From NCBI GenBank assembly GCA_963513935.1, contig OY740771.1, positions 11,995,138 through 12,059,137 of the forward strand: a stretch of 64,000 bases of DNA, written 5' to 3'. This stretch comes from Aphrophora alni. Taxonomy: Eukaryota; Arthropoda; Insecta; Hemiptera; Aphrophoridae. The position numbers were made by a program, and so were the translations under genes. This document shows positions 26,401-39,400 of this stretch, piece after piece. Under the pieces are notes generated by a model, which made no database searches, was not told the origin of the DNA, and was given only the letters and a program-made list of their open reading frames with translations. Position 1 is the first letter of the stretch. Every line of letters begins with the position of its first letter.

Positions 26401-29400
26401 ATAGGAATATAGGAAAGTAACGAAACAATAAAGTTAAAACCACACGACTTAAGGTCCATAGGAATATAGGAAAGTAAGGAAACAATCAAGCTAAAACCAC
26501 ACGACTTAAGGTCCATAGGAATATAGGAAAGTAAGGAAACAATAAAACTAAAACCACACGACTTAAGGTCCATAGGAATATAGGAAAGTAAGGAAACAAT
26601 AAAACTAAAATCACACGACTTAAGGTCCATAGAAATATAGGAAAGTAACGAAACAATAAAGCTAAAACCACAGGACTTAAGGTCCATAGGAATATAGGAA
26701 AGTAAGGAAACAATAAAACTAAAATCACACGACTTAAGGTCCATAGGAATATAGGAAAGTAAGGAAACAATAAAACTAAAATCACACGACTTAAGGTCCA
26801 TAGGAATATAGGAAAGTAAGGAAACAATAAAACTAAAACCACACGACTTAAGGTCCATAGGAATATAGGAAAGTAAAGAAACAATAAAACTAAAATCACA
26901 CGACTTAAGGTCCATAGGAATATAGGAAAGTAACGAAACAATAAAGCTAAAACCACAGGACTTAAGGTCCATAGGAATATAGGAAAGTAAGGAAACAATA
27001 AAACTAAAATCACACAACTTAAGGTCAATAGGAATATAGGAAAGTAAGGAAACAATAAAGCTAAAACCACAGGACTTTAGGTCAATAGGAATATAGGAAA
27101 GTAAGGAAACAATAAAGCTAAAACCACAGGACTTAAGGTTCATAGGAATATAGGAAAGTAAGGAAACAATAAAGCTAAAACCACACGACTTAAGGTTCGT
27201 AGGAATATAGGAAAGTAAGGAAACAATCAAGCTAAAACCACACGACTTAAGGTCCATAGGAATATAGGAAAATAAGGAAACAATAAAGCTAAAACCACAC
27301 GACTTAAGGTCCATAGGAATATAGGAAAATAAGGAAACAATAAAGCTAAAACCACAGGACTTAAGGTTCATAGGAATATAGGAAAGTAAGGAAACAATAA
27401 AGCTAAAACCACACGACATAAGGTCCATAGGAATATAGGAAAATAACAAACAATAAAGCTAAAACCACAGGACTTAAGGTTCGTAGGAATATAGGAAAGT
27501 AAGGAAACAATAAAGCTAAAACCACAGGACTTAAGGTTCATATGAATATAGGAAAGTAAGGAAACAATAAAGCTAAAACCACAGGACTTAAGGTTCATAT
27601 GAATATAGGAAAGTAAGGAAACAATAAAGCTAAAACCACAGGACTTAAGGTTCATATGAATATAGGAAAGTAAGGAAACAATAAAGCTAAAACCACAGGA
27701 CTTAAGGTTCATATGAATATAGGAAAGTAAGGAAACAATCAAGCTAAAACCACACGACTTAAGATCCATAGGAATATAGGAAAGTAAGGACACAATAAAG
27801 CTAAAACCACAAGACTTAAGGTCCATAGGAATATAGGAATGTAAGGAAACAATAAAACTAAAATCACACGACTTAAGGTCCATAGGAATATAGGAAAGTA
27901 ACGAAACAATAAAGCTAAAACCACAGGACTTAAGGTCCATAGGAATATAGGAAAGTAAGGAAACAATAAAACTAAAATCACACAACTTAAGGTCCATAGG
28001 AATATAGGAAAGTAACGAAACAATAAAGCTAAAACCACACGACTTAAGGTCCATAGGAATATAGGAAAGTAAGGAAACAATAAAACTAAAATCACACGAC
28101 TTAAGGTCCATAGGAATATAGGAAAGTAACGAAACAATAAAGCTAAAACCACAGGACTTAAGGTCCATAGGAATATAGGAAAGTAAGGAAACAATAAAAC
28201 TAAAATCACACAACTTAAGGTCCATAGGAATATAGGAAAGTAACGAAACAATAAAGCTAAAACCCCGTTTCTGTATACCCCATAATCTTATTTGACAAAA
28301 CCCTATTCCCCCCAACAACATATTCCAAACATTTCAAATATTATCCTGTAGCCTAAATTGAAGAAAATATTTCGTTATTTGGGTTTAGAATTATGAATAA
28401 ATATTTTTGGTAATTAAATCATTTTACTTACCTAGTATAAGAAGTAAACGTTAGATTTGGATAGGTTAGGTTAGGTTAGGTTAGGTTAGGTTTGATATGT
28501 TAGTTTAGATTGGCAGCTGCTTATATTTTTTAAAATCTAAATAACTCGCAAACTTAAAAAAAATTAAGCAACCACCATTTTGAAAAGGGTTATTGGATTA
28601 GGTTGGTTAATTCTTTCAAAATAATTCTTTACCTTATTAGATACTATGCTTAGTTTCAATTCAATCCGTCAAACTGTTCTGGAGATTAAAAAATGGTGAA
28701 TATCTGGGAACTAGTTTGTAGGAACTTTTTCTTAGTTTTGATGTGGAAAACCACCTCAGGAAGTTTGGAAACACAATTTTGATACACCCTGTATAAATAT
28801 TATTTAATATAATTTGTAGCCTAATATCTAAGAAGGCGTCTATGTTTGATTTTGTATTTTTTTATCGAACTGACATTTTTACCATTGAATATTTTTGTTA
28901 AGTTGGTATTTCGATTGTGGTTGGGTGTATAAGAAAGTTTGTGCAATACTTTTGCACCGTTTACTTAAATTGTACGCTCTATATACCGATTACATAGTTC
29001 ATGGATCAGTTTTTGACCATATTGGAAAAAAGATAAATTCACTTCCAACTGGAGGGGCCTGTAGCGTTTACGCCTTACATGGGTGTAACTTAAGTTGCAG
29101 CACTAGAATTGAAGGCGTTTTGAGTTGCAATTTAAATTAAGGATATACACTTTCATTTTTGGAACACTTAATACTGTAGTTCATTTTGTATATTTTTTTT
29201 ATTCAAGTAGGCCAACGTTCAACATTTTTTATGTTATCGCTTCTGTTGGACCCAAACATAATGGGAATTTCTTATTACAACTTTAAACCACTATAAAACT
29301 GGGGGGAAAAAATAATTAAATCTACTTTAGGAAAAATAAAAATATTGGGCACCCAGGTTTCATAACCTAACCTAACCTAACCTAACTACATACATAATAT

Positions 29401-32400
29401 GTGAATACACACTTTATTGTTCAGGAACCCAATATTTTATAAATTGATGTCCTGCTAGATGTTGTCTAAGAGATCTTCATTCCTACGGTGCCACATGAAT
29501 TCACATAACAAATCTCAACTGGTTCCACATTCTTACTGTTACTGTTAAAATATTGTCCTTTAATAAATCTCAACAATGTTTCAGCTGTTTTGTCAGGTCA
29601 GGTTCTGTCTGTTCTATGCATGTCAATAGAAAATTGTTTACGACTGGCGGTTTTCTTCTTGAACAGACCAAAATATTGTTCCATAAGACGAAAAAATCAT
29701 GTTTTATGAATATTTGGGACATCCTGCTTATTATTTTGGCTCAGTGTGTAAAAGGATGGGGTTGATTTAAACAAAATTGTGTGTGTTTAAGATCTTCAAT
29801 TTAATAAAAACCAGAGATGAAGATATTCTGATATTTTTTTGAGCACTGAATATTTAAATATGGTGTGTAGGATCACAATGTCAAATGAAGAATTAATAGT
29901 AAAATTGTATACAAATTGAGAACAATAATTTCATAAAATTTCAGATTTTAATATGTACAGTTATTATTAAATCAATTATAAACTATACAATAATATTTCA
30001 AGTGAAAAATATACGACCTAGACTGGGAATCGAACCCAGGACCTTTGGCTTTACGTGCCAATGCTCTACCAACTGAGCTATCCTAGTCGCTTCCCAGCAC
30101 AGGGCGTAGACTTCTCACTTGACTTTATGTTTAATTGCTGCAATTTTGAGTTTTCAAATTAATTACCTTGCATTGAAATTAATTTTTACTCATTTTTCAG
30201 CCCTTACGCATGTAATAATATATTTTAAATAATTAAAATATTCAATAATAAACTGATTATACTTTTCTCTAAGGCAAAGAATTCATGAGGTTTAATTCAA
30301 TGAGATTTATTTTTGACATAGTTTAAAAATTATGTTACGAAAACCATTTATTAAGTAATGTCCACTTAAATTGAATTAATTATCAAATCTATTGTATTTG
30401 TGATACTTGTAAACACATTAATCATACATCATATTTAACACTTAATTGATTATCTAATCTTCGGCTGACATTACTTATCGCAAAGTATTTTATTAGTTGT
30501 TACATTAAAAAGAGTGTATAGCCTAATCTCATCTTGATATTTACCTGGTTGACTTCCTAAATGACAGTAATTAAATTAATCTTTCCTTATCACACTTGTT
30601 GTTTATTCCACTATCTGTCATTTGCCTAGTGACTTGATAAAGGACTATAATTGCAGGTGATAGTTCTTTTTATCTCATCATGGTTATCATTTAAAATTTT
30701 CTTTTCTTTCATACAGCAATTGCAGCCGGACGATTCTTCTGTTTACCGCCTCTTCCAGCAGATGGTATTCCGGTTAGGACGAAAACAGAAGTAACAGAAA
30801 ATAGACAAGGTTGGTTTTTTTTTAAATTAAACAAATCTAGAAATTATTTTACAACGAAAAAAAAGAATGTGTAGTGTGTAATGTGAGTTAATAATTTACA
30901 TATTTTTTGTAAAATTAAATTTCTATTGTTTGTCTCACTTTGTAAACATTTATGCTTAATTAATTTGGAAGATACAATTTTGAGCATAGTGGACAGCGTC
31001 TTTGCTTTATGTACGAAAGGTTTAAAATTCAATTTCCATGGGAGCTCATAAAGTTACAGTGTTGATTTAGTATGAAGAAAAATTAGAGAGCTGCGACTAG
31101 TAGAAAATTCTGGTTGTGAAACTAGAATTATGGCAATATTAACTCTTATTAACCAAACAACACTCTGTTAAAGAAACCCACCTAGGCGGCTGTCTCATTT
31201 TTGATTTATTTAGCGCTAATTAATTTGAAAGATACAATTTTAAGCATACTGTTTGCTTTATTTTTAAGAGGTTTCAAATTCAGTTCTCATGAAGGCTCAT
31301 AAATTTACAGTCTTGATTTAGTAACAAGTCAAATTTGGAGAGTTGAAATTGGTAGAAAATTCTGGTTGTGAAAACTAAAATTATGGTAATGGGAATTGTA
31401 TTATATCACCACTCGACATACCACTCGACAAAAATGCACTCTAGTAGACCTCTACTTATATAATCTGGTAAAATTAAATCTTAATTAAGTGTATTATTTT
31501 GTAAATATTTAGGCATAATTAATTTGAAAGATACAATTTTGAGCTTAATGGATAGTGTCTGTTCAATGTACAAGAAGTTTAAAATTAAATACCCTTGAAG
31601 GCTCATAAAATTTAGTTGACTTAGTAGTAAATGATTTTGTGTGTCAGAGATAAATCTTAATTGTGTGTCAGAGAATTCTAGTTGAAAAAAACTAGAATTA
31701 CGGCAATGGGAATGCTATTAAATAACGATACGACACCCTATTAAAAATCCTACAAATGGCTATTGCACCAAAAATTTGATATACAATTTCAATCAACGAA
31801 AATGAAAAGATTTCAACTAAGAATAGATGGTTTTTAAGTTTATTATATCCGGTTAAGTTTGATTGGTCTGCTTCCAACTGTGTAAACAACCGCAAAACTT
31901 CTACAAAATTAGCTGAGTTGACATTTCTCTCAATTTATTTTGAAATATTAACTTTAAAATTACATCTCATCAGCTCTACCAAAACAAGCCAAAAAAATTA
32001 AAGTGAAAAGTTATTATCATTAACGAGATTTTTTTTTTTTTTAATATCAGTGTAAAGTGCAACTGTTAAAGATATGCAATAATTATTTTTATTATTATTA
32101 CATGAGGATAGTCGAATAGACATGAGGATTTATTGATAAAAAACATGTAATTTATTGTTTTGTTTAATTATATATTGTTCTATTTATTATTTTTAAACTT
32201 TTTTTGAGGGACAATAGATATTAATACACATGCTAATAATGAACACAAATAACTTCTTAATAAGTTACGAGGAATATAAATATAAACAAAACCAAAGAAA
32301 ACAAAACACAATAAATTAAATTGTTAAATCACGTCAGTTATGAGTATGCAATACCAAAGACAAAACTGTTCTATATCTGAAAATTTGACTATTTTCTTAT

Positions 32401-35400
32401 CAAAATATAAAGAAAAAAACTGATATCCTTATAAAAATCCAAACTTATTATTTATAGAAAACCATTATAAATTTGCCTTATTGCCTAATGTAGTTTATAT
32501 AAAAACGAAAAGAAAAAAATACTTTCAGTGTTGTTAGTTGAAAACAGCCAATCATAATGATTTTCAGTTTTCTCTGAATTATACAGTTTAGTTTTATTTC
32601 AAATTTTCTGTTGGATACCTGTGTTTAAAATTAAAAGTTAGGTTGGCAGATATAAGATCTCGAGTATAGTAACATAAAATGCCACACCTTCCAGCTGTCT
32701 ATGTCCATAAGTGTGCACCGTTAACCTAGCTTACTAGACCCTACATACAGTGTACTATATTCAGATCCTATAAATTTATAATGCCCAAAAGTTTGTCTCT
32801 TGGGTCTTTTTAGGAAGTGTTAAATTGTATTGGTCTTAGCCAGTATAATTTAGCATAAGACAAGTTTGTTTACAACAATTATTGTTAAACAGTTTTTCTG
32901 AACTTTGTAATATATATGTCACTGCTTTCTTGACATCGGCTTATCAATCGTTACATTCATGTTAGTGATTCTGCCTTACCAGATCTTGTACCTATATAAA
33001 TATCACATTTACATTTATGACAATAACTTTGTTATTTATCATTGTAGAGTGGTGGAGTTGTTACCATTACATGCAGAATTGAAATTTACAAAATATTTAT
33101 CTAATTTTGTGTTTATAAGTTGAATAACACAAGATATGAACAAAAAACTGTTTAAAATGGCTGTCAATTTTATATAATTAATGTGATTTTTCTGAATTTC
33201 AATAGGTTTCTGTACGATCACACATAGGCTAGCTTATACCAAATTTTATGTTTTTTAATTTTTGTGGCCACTGTTACGCTTATGTACAGATGACAACAAC
33301 AATTATTAGATGGTATATCAAAAAATCATGTTTTTGGTTTCCTGAGACATTGAAATGTGAACTTCAGCCAAAAAAGTTTGTCAATATTTTTTTATTTTTT
33401 TTGTAATTTGCCAAACTTACCCTATACTATTTTTTTGGGTAAGTAATAAATTAACATTATTAGTTTTCTGTTACTTGCATCCAAAATGGTGGTTATAACT
33501 CTACTGAGTCTTGTTCATAAGTGATACAAACAGTATATAATATTTATAAATTCCGTTACATAAAACTTTGTATCATAAAGTGTTTATATGATCAACTAAT
33601 TCTCCATTTTTATCTTATTGATCTTCAATCCAATAATTGGTTGATTTTTGTTTTATAAATTTTCAGTTAATGTACCTGTGTATACGTGTTCACCTTGTGG
33701 GATTCGCTTCAGTTCTTTGAGCACTTTAGAAGCACATCAAACATATTATTGTTCACACCGACACAGCAATACTGCTAAAAGTGGGTAAAATGTTTACATA
33801 GTATTTGTGTGATTGTGGAATAATTCTTTTCAAACTAACTTTTTTTGGAAACATGTATATTTATTATATTTTATAGGTTTTATTATTTTTAGTTAAGTTG
33901 ATTTTTGCATCGAAATTATCACTTCTACATGTAGAAATAAACCTACATTTTGGTTAGTATTAGTTTATTCAAGATTTTTTTTCTACCTACAATTTAAGAA
34001 CCAAAAACTAATAATTTATTTACGTAGAAGTAATAATGCACTGTGACCTTTAGATATTGTGTCTCGCTACTTCTTCTTAAATGGAAAACTCCCGTCTATA
34101 GAAGCCCTTTCAGCCACAACTCCTTTAAAAAGTGTAGCATATGAAGAGGGTCTAGGGTAGGTATCTCTTCTACATCAGTCTAGTACCTTACTACCTTACC
34201 TACTTCTAGCCCTTTTGTGATTTACTGCAAAATATTCAACTACCGTACTAGATGGTGTAGGGACACCTCCCTCTGTTGGCAGAACCATCATTTTCTATTT
34301 CGAATGTAAATTCCGCGATAGAAACCATGTCAGTATTTTCAGTTCATCTCTGCTTAGTTTGAAGGATGCTCTTCGCCTTCTCCTGTCATTCGCGAGGAGT
34401 TATTTGGCCTAGTTAGTATTTTTGGGGTCCAAAGCTATTTAGCCTCTTGTCACTACGATCCAAATGGATATTTTGTGAATCTTTTGACCTATATTGGTAT
34501 CCTTCTTTATAAGTGTACTCTTACAATCATTTCTGAGGTCTTTCTAGCCTGTCTTCCCTACTATGTTGGGCGCTTCTTCTGTCAGGAGTGTGATTGCTCC
34601 TGAGTGGCCTGTTTGACTTTTCTGAGGTCTTTCTAGCCTGTCTTCCTTACTATGTTGGGCGCTTCTTCTGTCAGGAGTGTGATTGCTCCTGAGTGGCCTG
34701 TTTGACTTTTCTGAGGTCTTTCTAGCCCGTCTTCCCTACTATGTTGGGCGCTTCTTCTGTCAGGAGTGTGATTGCTCCTGAGTGGCCTGTTTGACTTTTC
34801 TGAGGTCTTTCTAGCCTGTCTTCCCTACTATGTTGGGCGCTTCTTCTGTCAGGAGTGTGATTGCTCCTGAGTGGCCTGTTTGACTTTTCTGAGGTCTTTC
34901 TAGCCTGTCTTCCCTACTATGTTGGGCGCTTCTTCTGTCAGGAGTGTGATTGCTCCTGAGTGGCCTGTTTGACTTTTCTGAGGTCTTTCTAGCCCGTCTT
35001 CCCTACTATGTTGGGCGCTTCTTCTGTCAGGAGTGTGATTGCTCCTGAGTGGCCTGTTTGACTTTTCTGAGGTCTTTCTAGCCTGTCTTCCCTACTATGT
35101 TGGGCGCTTCTTCTGTCAGGAGTGTGATTGCTCCTGAGTGGCCTGTTTGACTTTTCTGAGGTCTTTCTAGCCTGTCTTCCCTACTATGTTGGGCGCTTCT
35201 TCTGTCAGGAGTGTGATTGCTCCTGAGTGGCCTGTTTGACTTTTCTGAGGTCTTTCTAGCCCGTCTTCCCTACTATGTTGGGCGCTTCTTCTGTCAGGAG
35301 TGTGATTGCTCCTGATTAGCCTGTTTGACTTTTCTCTACTAGGTTTATTATCTCCAAATTTTCGAGAAAATCTTGACGATGCGGACGACTCCATTTTACT

Positions 35401-36440
35401 GATAGTCGTCATAGAAAGCATGCTCCATTTTATCACCATATTGAGTTGTGATAACATCTCATACAAATGTCTTATTTTTCATTTATCTCTCCATATATTG
35501 AGCAATATTTTTATATGAGCAGGAAAAGGATGTTTCACCTGGCTACAGCCCCGTTTGGTTGTGTGTGAGGTCACTAAGTATCACCCAGGTGCCGTCATCC
35601 CCATTGGCATTTGTTGCTTTATACTGTAGAGTTGGCCTGAAAACAGAAGAAAAGGGGGATGAAGACAGTGGGGGAGGGAGAGTTAAAGTAAAAAAAGTGC
35701 TTGAGAGAATAAATTAAGAAACATACACGTACATGGGAGTAGGAAGCTTACAGGAAAGACCTCAGAATAACATGAAGAGTAAGGATTTAATGAGGCTGAT
35801 TGCAGTGAATTTCCACTAGGCAATGAGTTCGCCAATCCCTACACCAAATTTTTTACACAATTTTATTAATACTATGTGTATTGAAACGGAATATCCTTGA
35901 TATATTCCTTGCAATGAGCAATGCTGGAGATTTCCATCGCAAAAAACAACAGTTTTTTCCGCAATAAACTTTCTATTCAAGATGTTTCAATGATAAGTCA
36001 TCATCCTTACACAATCCTTCTTGGTACTGAACCACCAAATTGTTACATTTAGATAAAAACCAAATATCATCCTAAACCTTTAAGTTTGTGTGACATGTTA
36101 AGTTCAGTGAACTCAAGTACCATACTTATTTACTTGAAATGAGTAACACTTGTGGAATCTTCAATCGCCAATGAAAGAAAACACAGTTTTTCATAATAAA
36201 CACTTTATTTGATCAAGATGACATAACTAAGTCACCATTCCATATGAAGATTGATTTTATATTGACTGTCAACATACTTGTGTTCTACATTTTGAGCTGT
36301 TACCAATCTTTTAGGATTATATATAGCTCAGATTTTGTCATATTTTTGGATTGGAAGAACCTTTTAAAATAAAGAATTTGAGTTGATTTGTATACCCCAT
36401 TATATTAGGAAGCTGTCTCCCCCTCCCCAAACACATACAA

Positions 36441-36472
<32 letters not shown>

Positions 36473-39400
36473 TCTGTGTTTATATATTTAACAAAACTAG
36501 TTTTCTCTTTATTTACTGTAGTCTTATCAAATCAAATGCATGAATGATTTATTTAACACAAAGGATGAATAATTGTGAACATTATAACATTTCCGAAGCT
36601 ACTCGTTATATTTTACAAAGTAAATTGGTAAAACTGGTTACTAATTGTATGCTCCACTTTGAAACATCTGTTTTAGAGTGAAACGCTTCCTAAAGTTTTA
36701 TTATTGAACTGTAATAATTTAAAAAACAGGGGAGCTGACTTTAAGTTACAATCGCCACACGTCAACTCAGTTTTTCTATTCGTTGTTTAAGATCGAAACT
36801 TATCTTACTCCCACCAACACGTGGTCGTTCATTATAAATCGTTTTTTAACCAAATTCATGTCATTTTTATTACAAACCAATTATCGTTGGTCATATGTAT
36901 TATCTACAGCAATACAATCGTTCACTTATTTACTATTAGTGCCACATAACTACACTAACTTTTTACTTCAAAATAATTGTCATTAGCCATCATTGACGAC
37001 TCGCATCTCAAGAGTTCTACTGTAGACTGACAGCAATGTCTAGCTACCGCTAAAAACCTCTCTGGAACAAGTCACATGTCTCACTTCTATTTCACTTACA
37101 ATAGTTCTTTTTGTTCTACCTATTTCGAGACATCACATATGTTTCTTAGATTGTTTCTGATTAATTACATCTTTTAATATTTTGTCATTTCTCATGTTAT
37201 TAAAAATAAATGTTCGGACTATTTCTTCTTGTGCACTAATCCCATACAGTCTACTTATATCTAACTACAATATACACTTTTCTAATTACTTTTCATCGTT
37301 TATATCTCTTCAAATTTTGTTCTTTCCTAAATTATAAAAGATCATTTTTTTCCAGATTATTTGGCTGTTCCATTCTGTCTGCCGTTACTTCTGTTATACG
37401 TACCCCCTATTGTACATTATGCTTAGTTCCTCTCTTATTCAAATACCTGTTCTCTATTTCACAAACTAATGACACTAAAAAATTCACAATGTTACAAAAC
37501 TATATCTGTATCTTGATGAAATAATAAAGTAGATAATTTAAGCGTTACAACAAAATGATTATTATAAACAAAACACTTGGAAATATTTTTTACTTTAATT
37601 TTTATTAGTGGAAAGAGAATGTTAGCTTAGTTAGGAGGCTTATAAAGAATTTCATTTGAAATACTCCTCACGCAGAAAAAATATAAATTTAAGAACAAAA
37701 TGAGAATTATAAATAACATTGTGTGATCATTTGCTCATACTAAAACTGTTAAGCCCTAAAAATGAACACTCCTTAATATAAAAAATAATAAATCGAACAA
37801 AAACCAAATGACAATAACATACAAATATTAATTTCACCAATGGGTACTGGGGATCTGACCACTGTATCGTAGTAAAATTAACTTTATTTCATTATTTCTA
37901 TCAAATTGGGAAAATAAAGGTATATAAAAAGAGATTCTTAGGCCTTAATACACTAATAACGTCTGGGTTGGACGAGAATAAGAGAGACCTGGTAGGAAAG
38001 ATAAAAGAGATATTACTAGTTGAAGAAAAGTGTACCACCTACAGTACACTTGTATACTTTGTACTAATTATAAGTAAACTCCTGATATACTTTCAATGGA
38101 GTAACAAATTACTACTGTATATTTAAAGTAGGCAATATGATATATGGGGGGAAAAGTGTATTAAATTTTGATATGTACAAAAATGAGGGGAGAACTAAGT
38201 AAAATTCTATTGTAACATAAGAATTAAAAATATTTAAATTCAAAGATTTAAAATGTCAGTCATCACTTTCATTAGCTTTGCTTATTTACTATGTAGCACT
38301 ACAGAACGAGATAGGCCTTGGGCTCCTCGACAACATATTGCACCATTCTTCTCTAAATGCTTCTTTATTACTTCCTCAATTTCTCATTATCAGGGTGTTC
38401 AGGGCGTTTCTCTCCAAATCCTAAAGCCAGCATCTTCTTGGTGGTCCTCTTCATCTTGTCCCAATTATTATAACAAATAAAATATTTTTGGAAATTCGTG
38501 TTCTATGAACACAACCAATCTTATTTTCTGGCCTTAACTAACTGCACAATATTTCAGTATTCATAAAGCTCACTATTTATACTATAATTAAATATAAACT
38601 CTGCTGTGATACAAAGAGAGATTTTTACAATTGTAAAAAAGTGATTTATTAAAAATTGTAAATCTACAAGTTAATTTATTTTATTAGTCATGAATATTAA
38701 TTTGTTAAATACAATAGTTAGTCTGAATGTTTGACTCTCGGGTATTGTTCTTAATGTAATTGGATTTAGAATTGTCCTCTGCTAGCTTTTACTTGTACAT
38801 ATAACTTTTTTTTTTTAAAGAATAGAATTATTAAGAATTGTTTCAATTAAAACTTTTAAAAAAAGGAAAATTAAGATTAACAAAATAGGTGATCTTATAA
38901 TCTATATGGGGGATGGTTTCGGGTGAATTTACGATATGATGGATGATTGATTTGAATAGTAATTATCAGTATTAATAATTAAATAAATGCTCTTTTTAAT
39001 GTCTAGTTGTTGGTTCAAGTATAACAATTTATAAACACAATTGAAGGTGATTTAGCTGTAGCGAGTCTTGTGAAGATTAAATGAAATTTTAGTCACTCAT
39101 CAATTTGTAGTTATTATTAGCTATAATTACCAGGTAGGTTTTTTTAAATAAAATTTGAAGAAGTTCTTAATGTTTTAGTTATATCAGATTATTGTTTGTG
39201 TCCTCCTGTATAACTATTTATAAATATATCACTGAATACTCCCTGTGCAAATCTAAATGAACTGTCCCGTCTGATGGTCTCAGCAAAAATCCCCATAATG
39301 GCTTTCACCTTCTTCTTCCTCTCCTCTCATGAAACTTCTTTTCTCTATTTCTTGTACCTCACTTTTAAATATGAATAGCACTGCATTTTAATAAATAAAT

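Larger units (their letters stand above)
20462..30716 (+). other. ush intron, 10.3 kb, with a 4.5-kb satellite array
   Basis: Donor GTAGTT and acceptor CATACAG bound the intron. From 20462 to about 23730 it is AT-rich unique sequence with no coding signal. Near 23415 there is a CAGGGTGTCTC element end, and near 23280 a C-rich run. The 57-bp array follows, then a TTAGG run, dispersed repeat B and a minus-strand tRNA-like gene. The small open frames on either strand in this intron look like chance. Confidence 0.8.

Noticed and set aside
23715..28321. Minus-strand open frames of 724, 485 and 317 codons encoding a hydrophobic 19-residue repeat
   Set aside because: The repeat unit is 57 bp (a multiple of three), so any frame without a stop in the unit stays open. 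Two frames do so at once, variants are scattered without regard to codon position, and there is no start context or flanking exon.
28466..28490. True telomere or chromosome end
   Set aside because: Only five units lie inside a gene intron with unique DNA on both sides.
33781..33790. Alternative donor GGTAAAA after exon C
   Set aside because: It would leave two spare bases and put the next exon out of frame. The GTGGGT site keeps the finger-containing frame.
1..35334. CRISPR array
   Set aside because: The arrays have no unique spacers between conserved repeats. Units are directly contiguous, and the DNA is eukaryotic.
35167..35466. Minus-strand 99-codon frame across the end of the 89-bp array
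   Set aside because: The array period is not a multiple of three, and the frame is open by chance across two units and adjacent DNA. No domain is recognisable.
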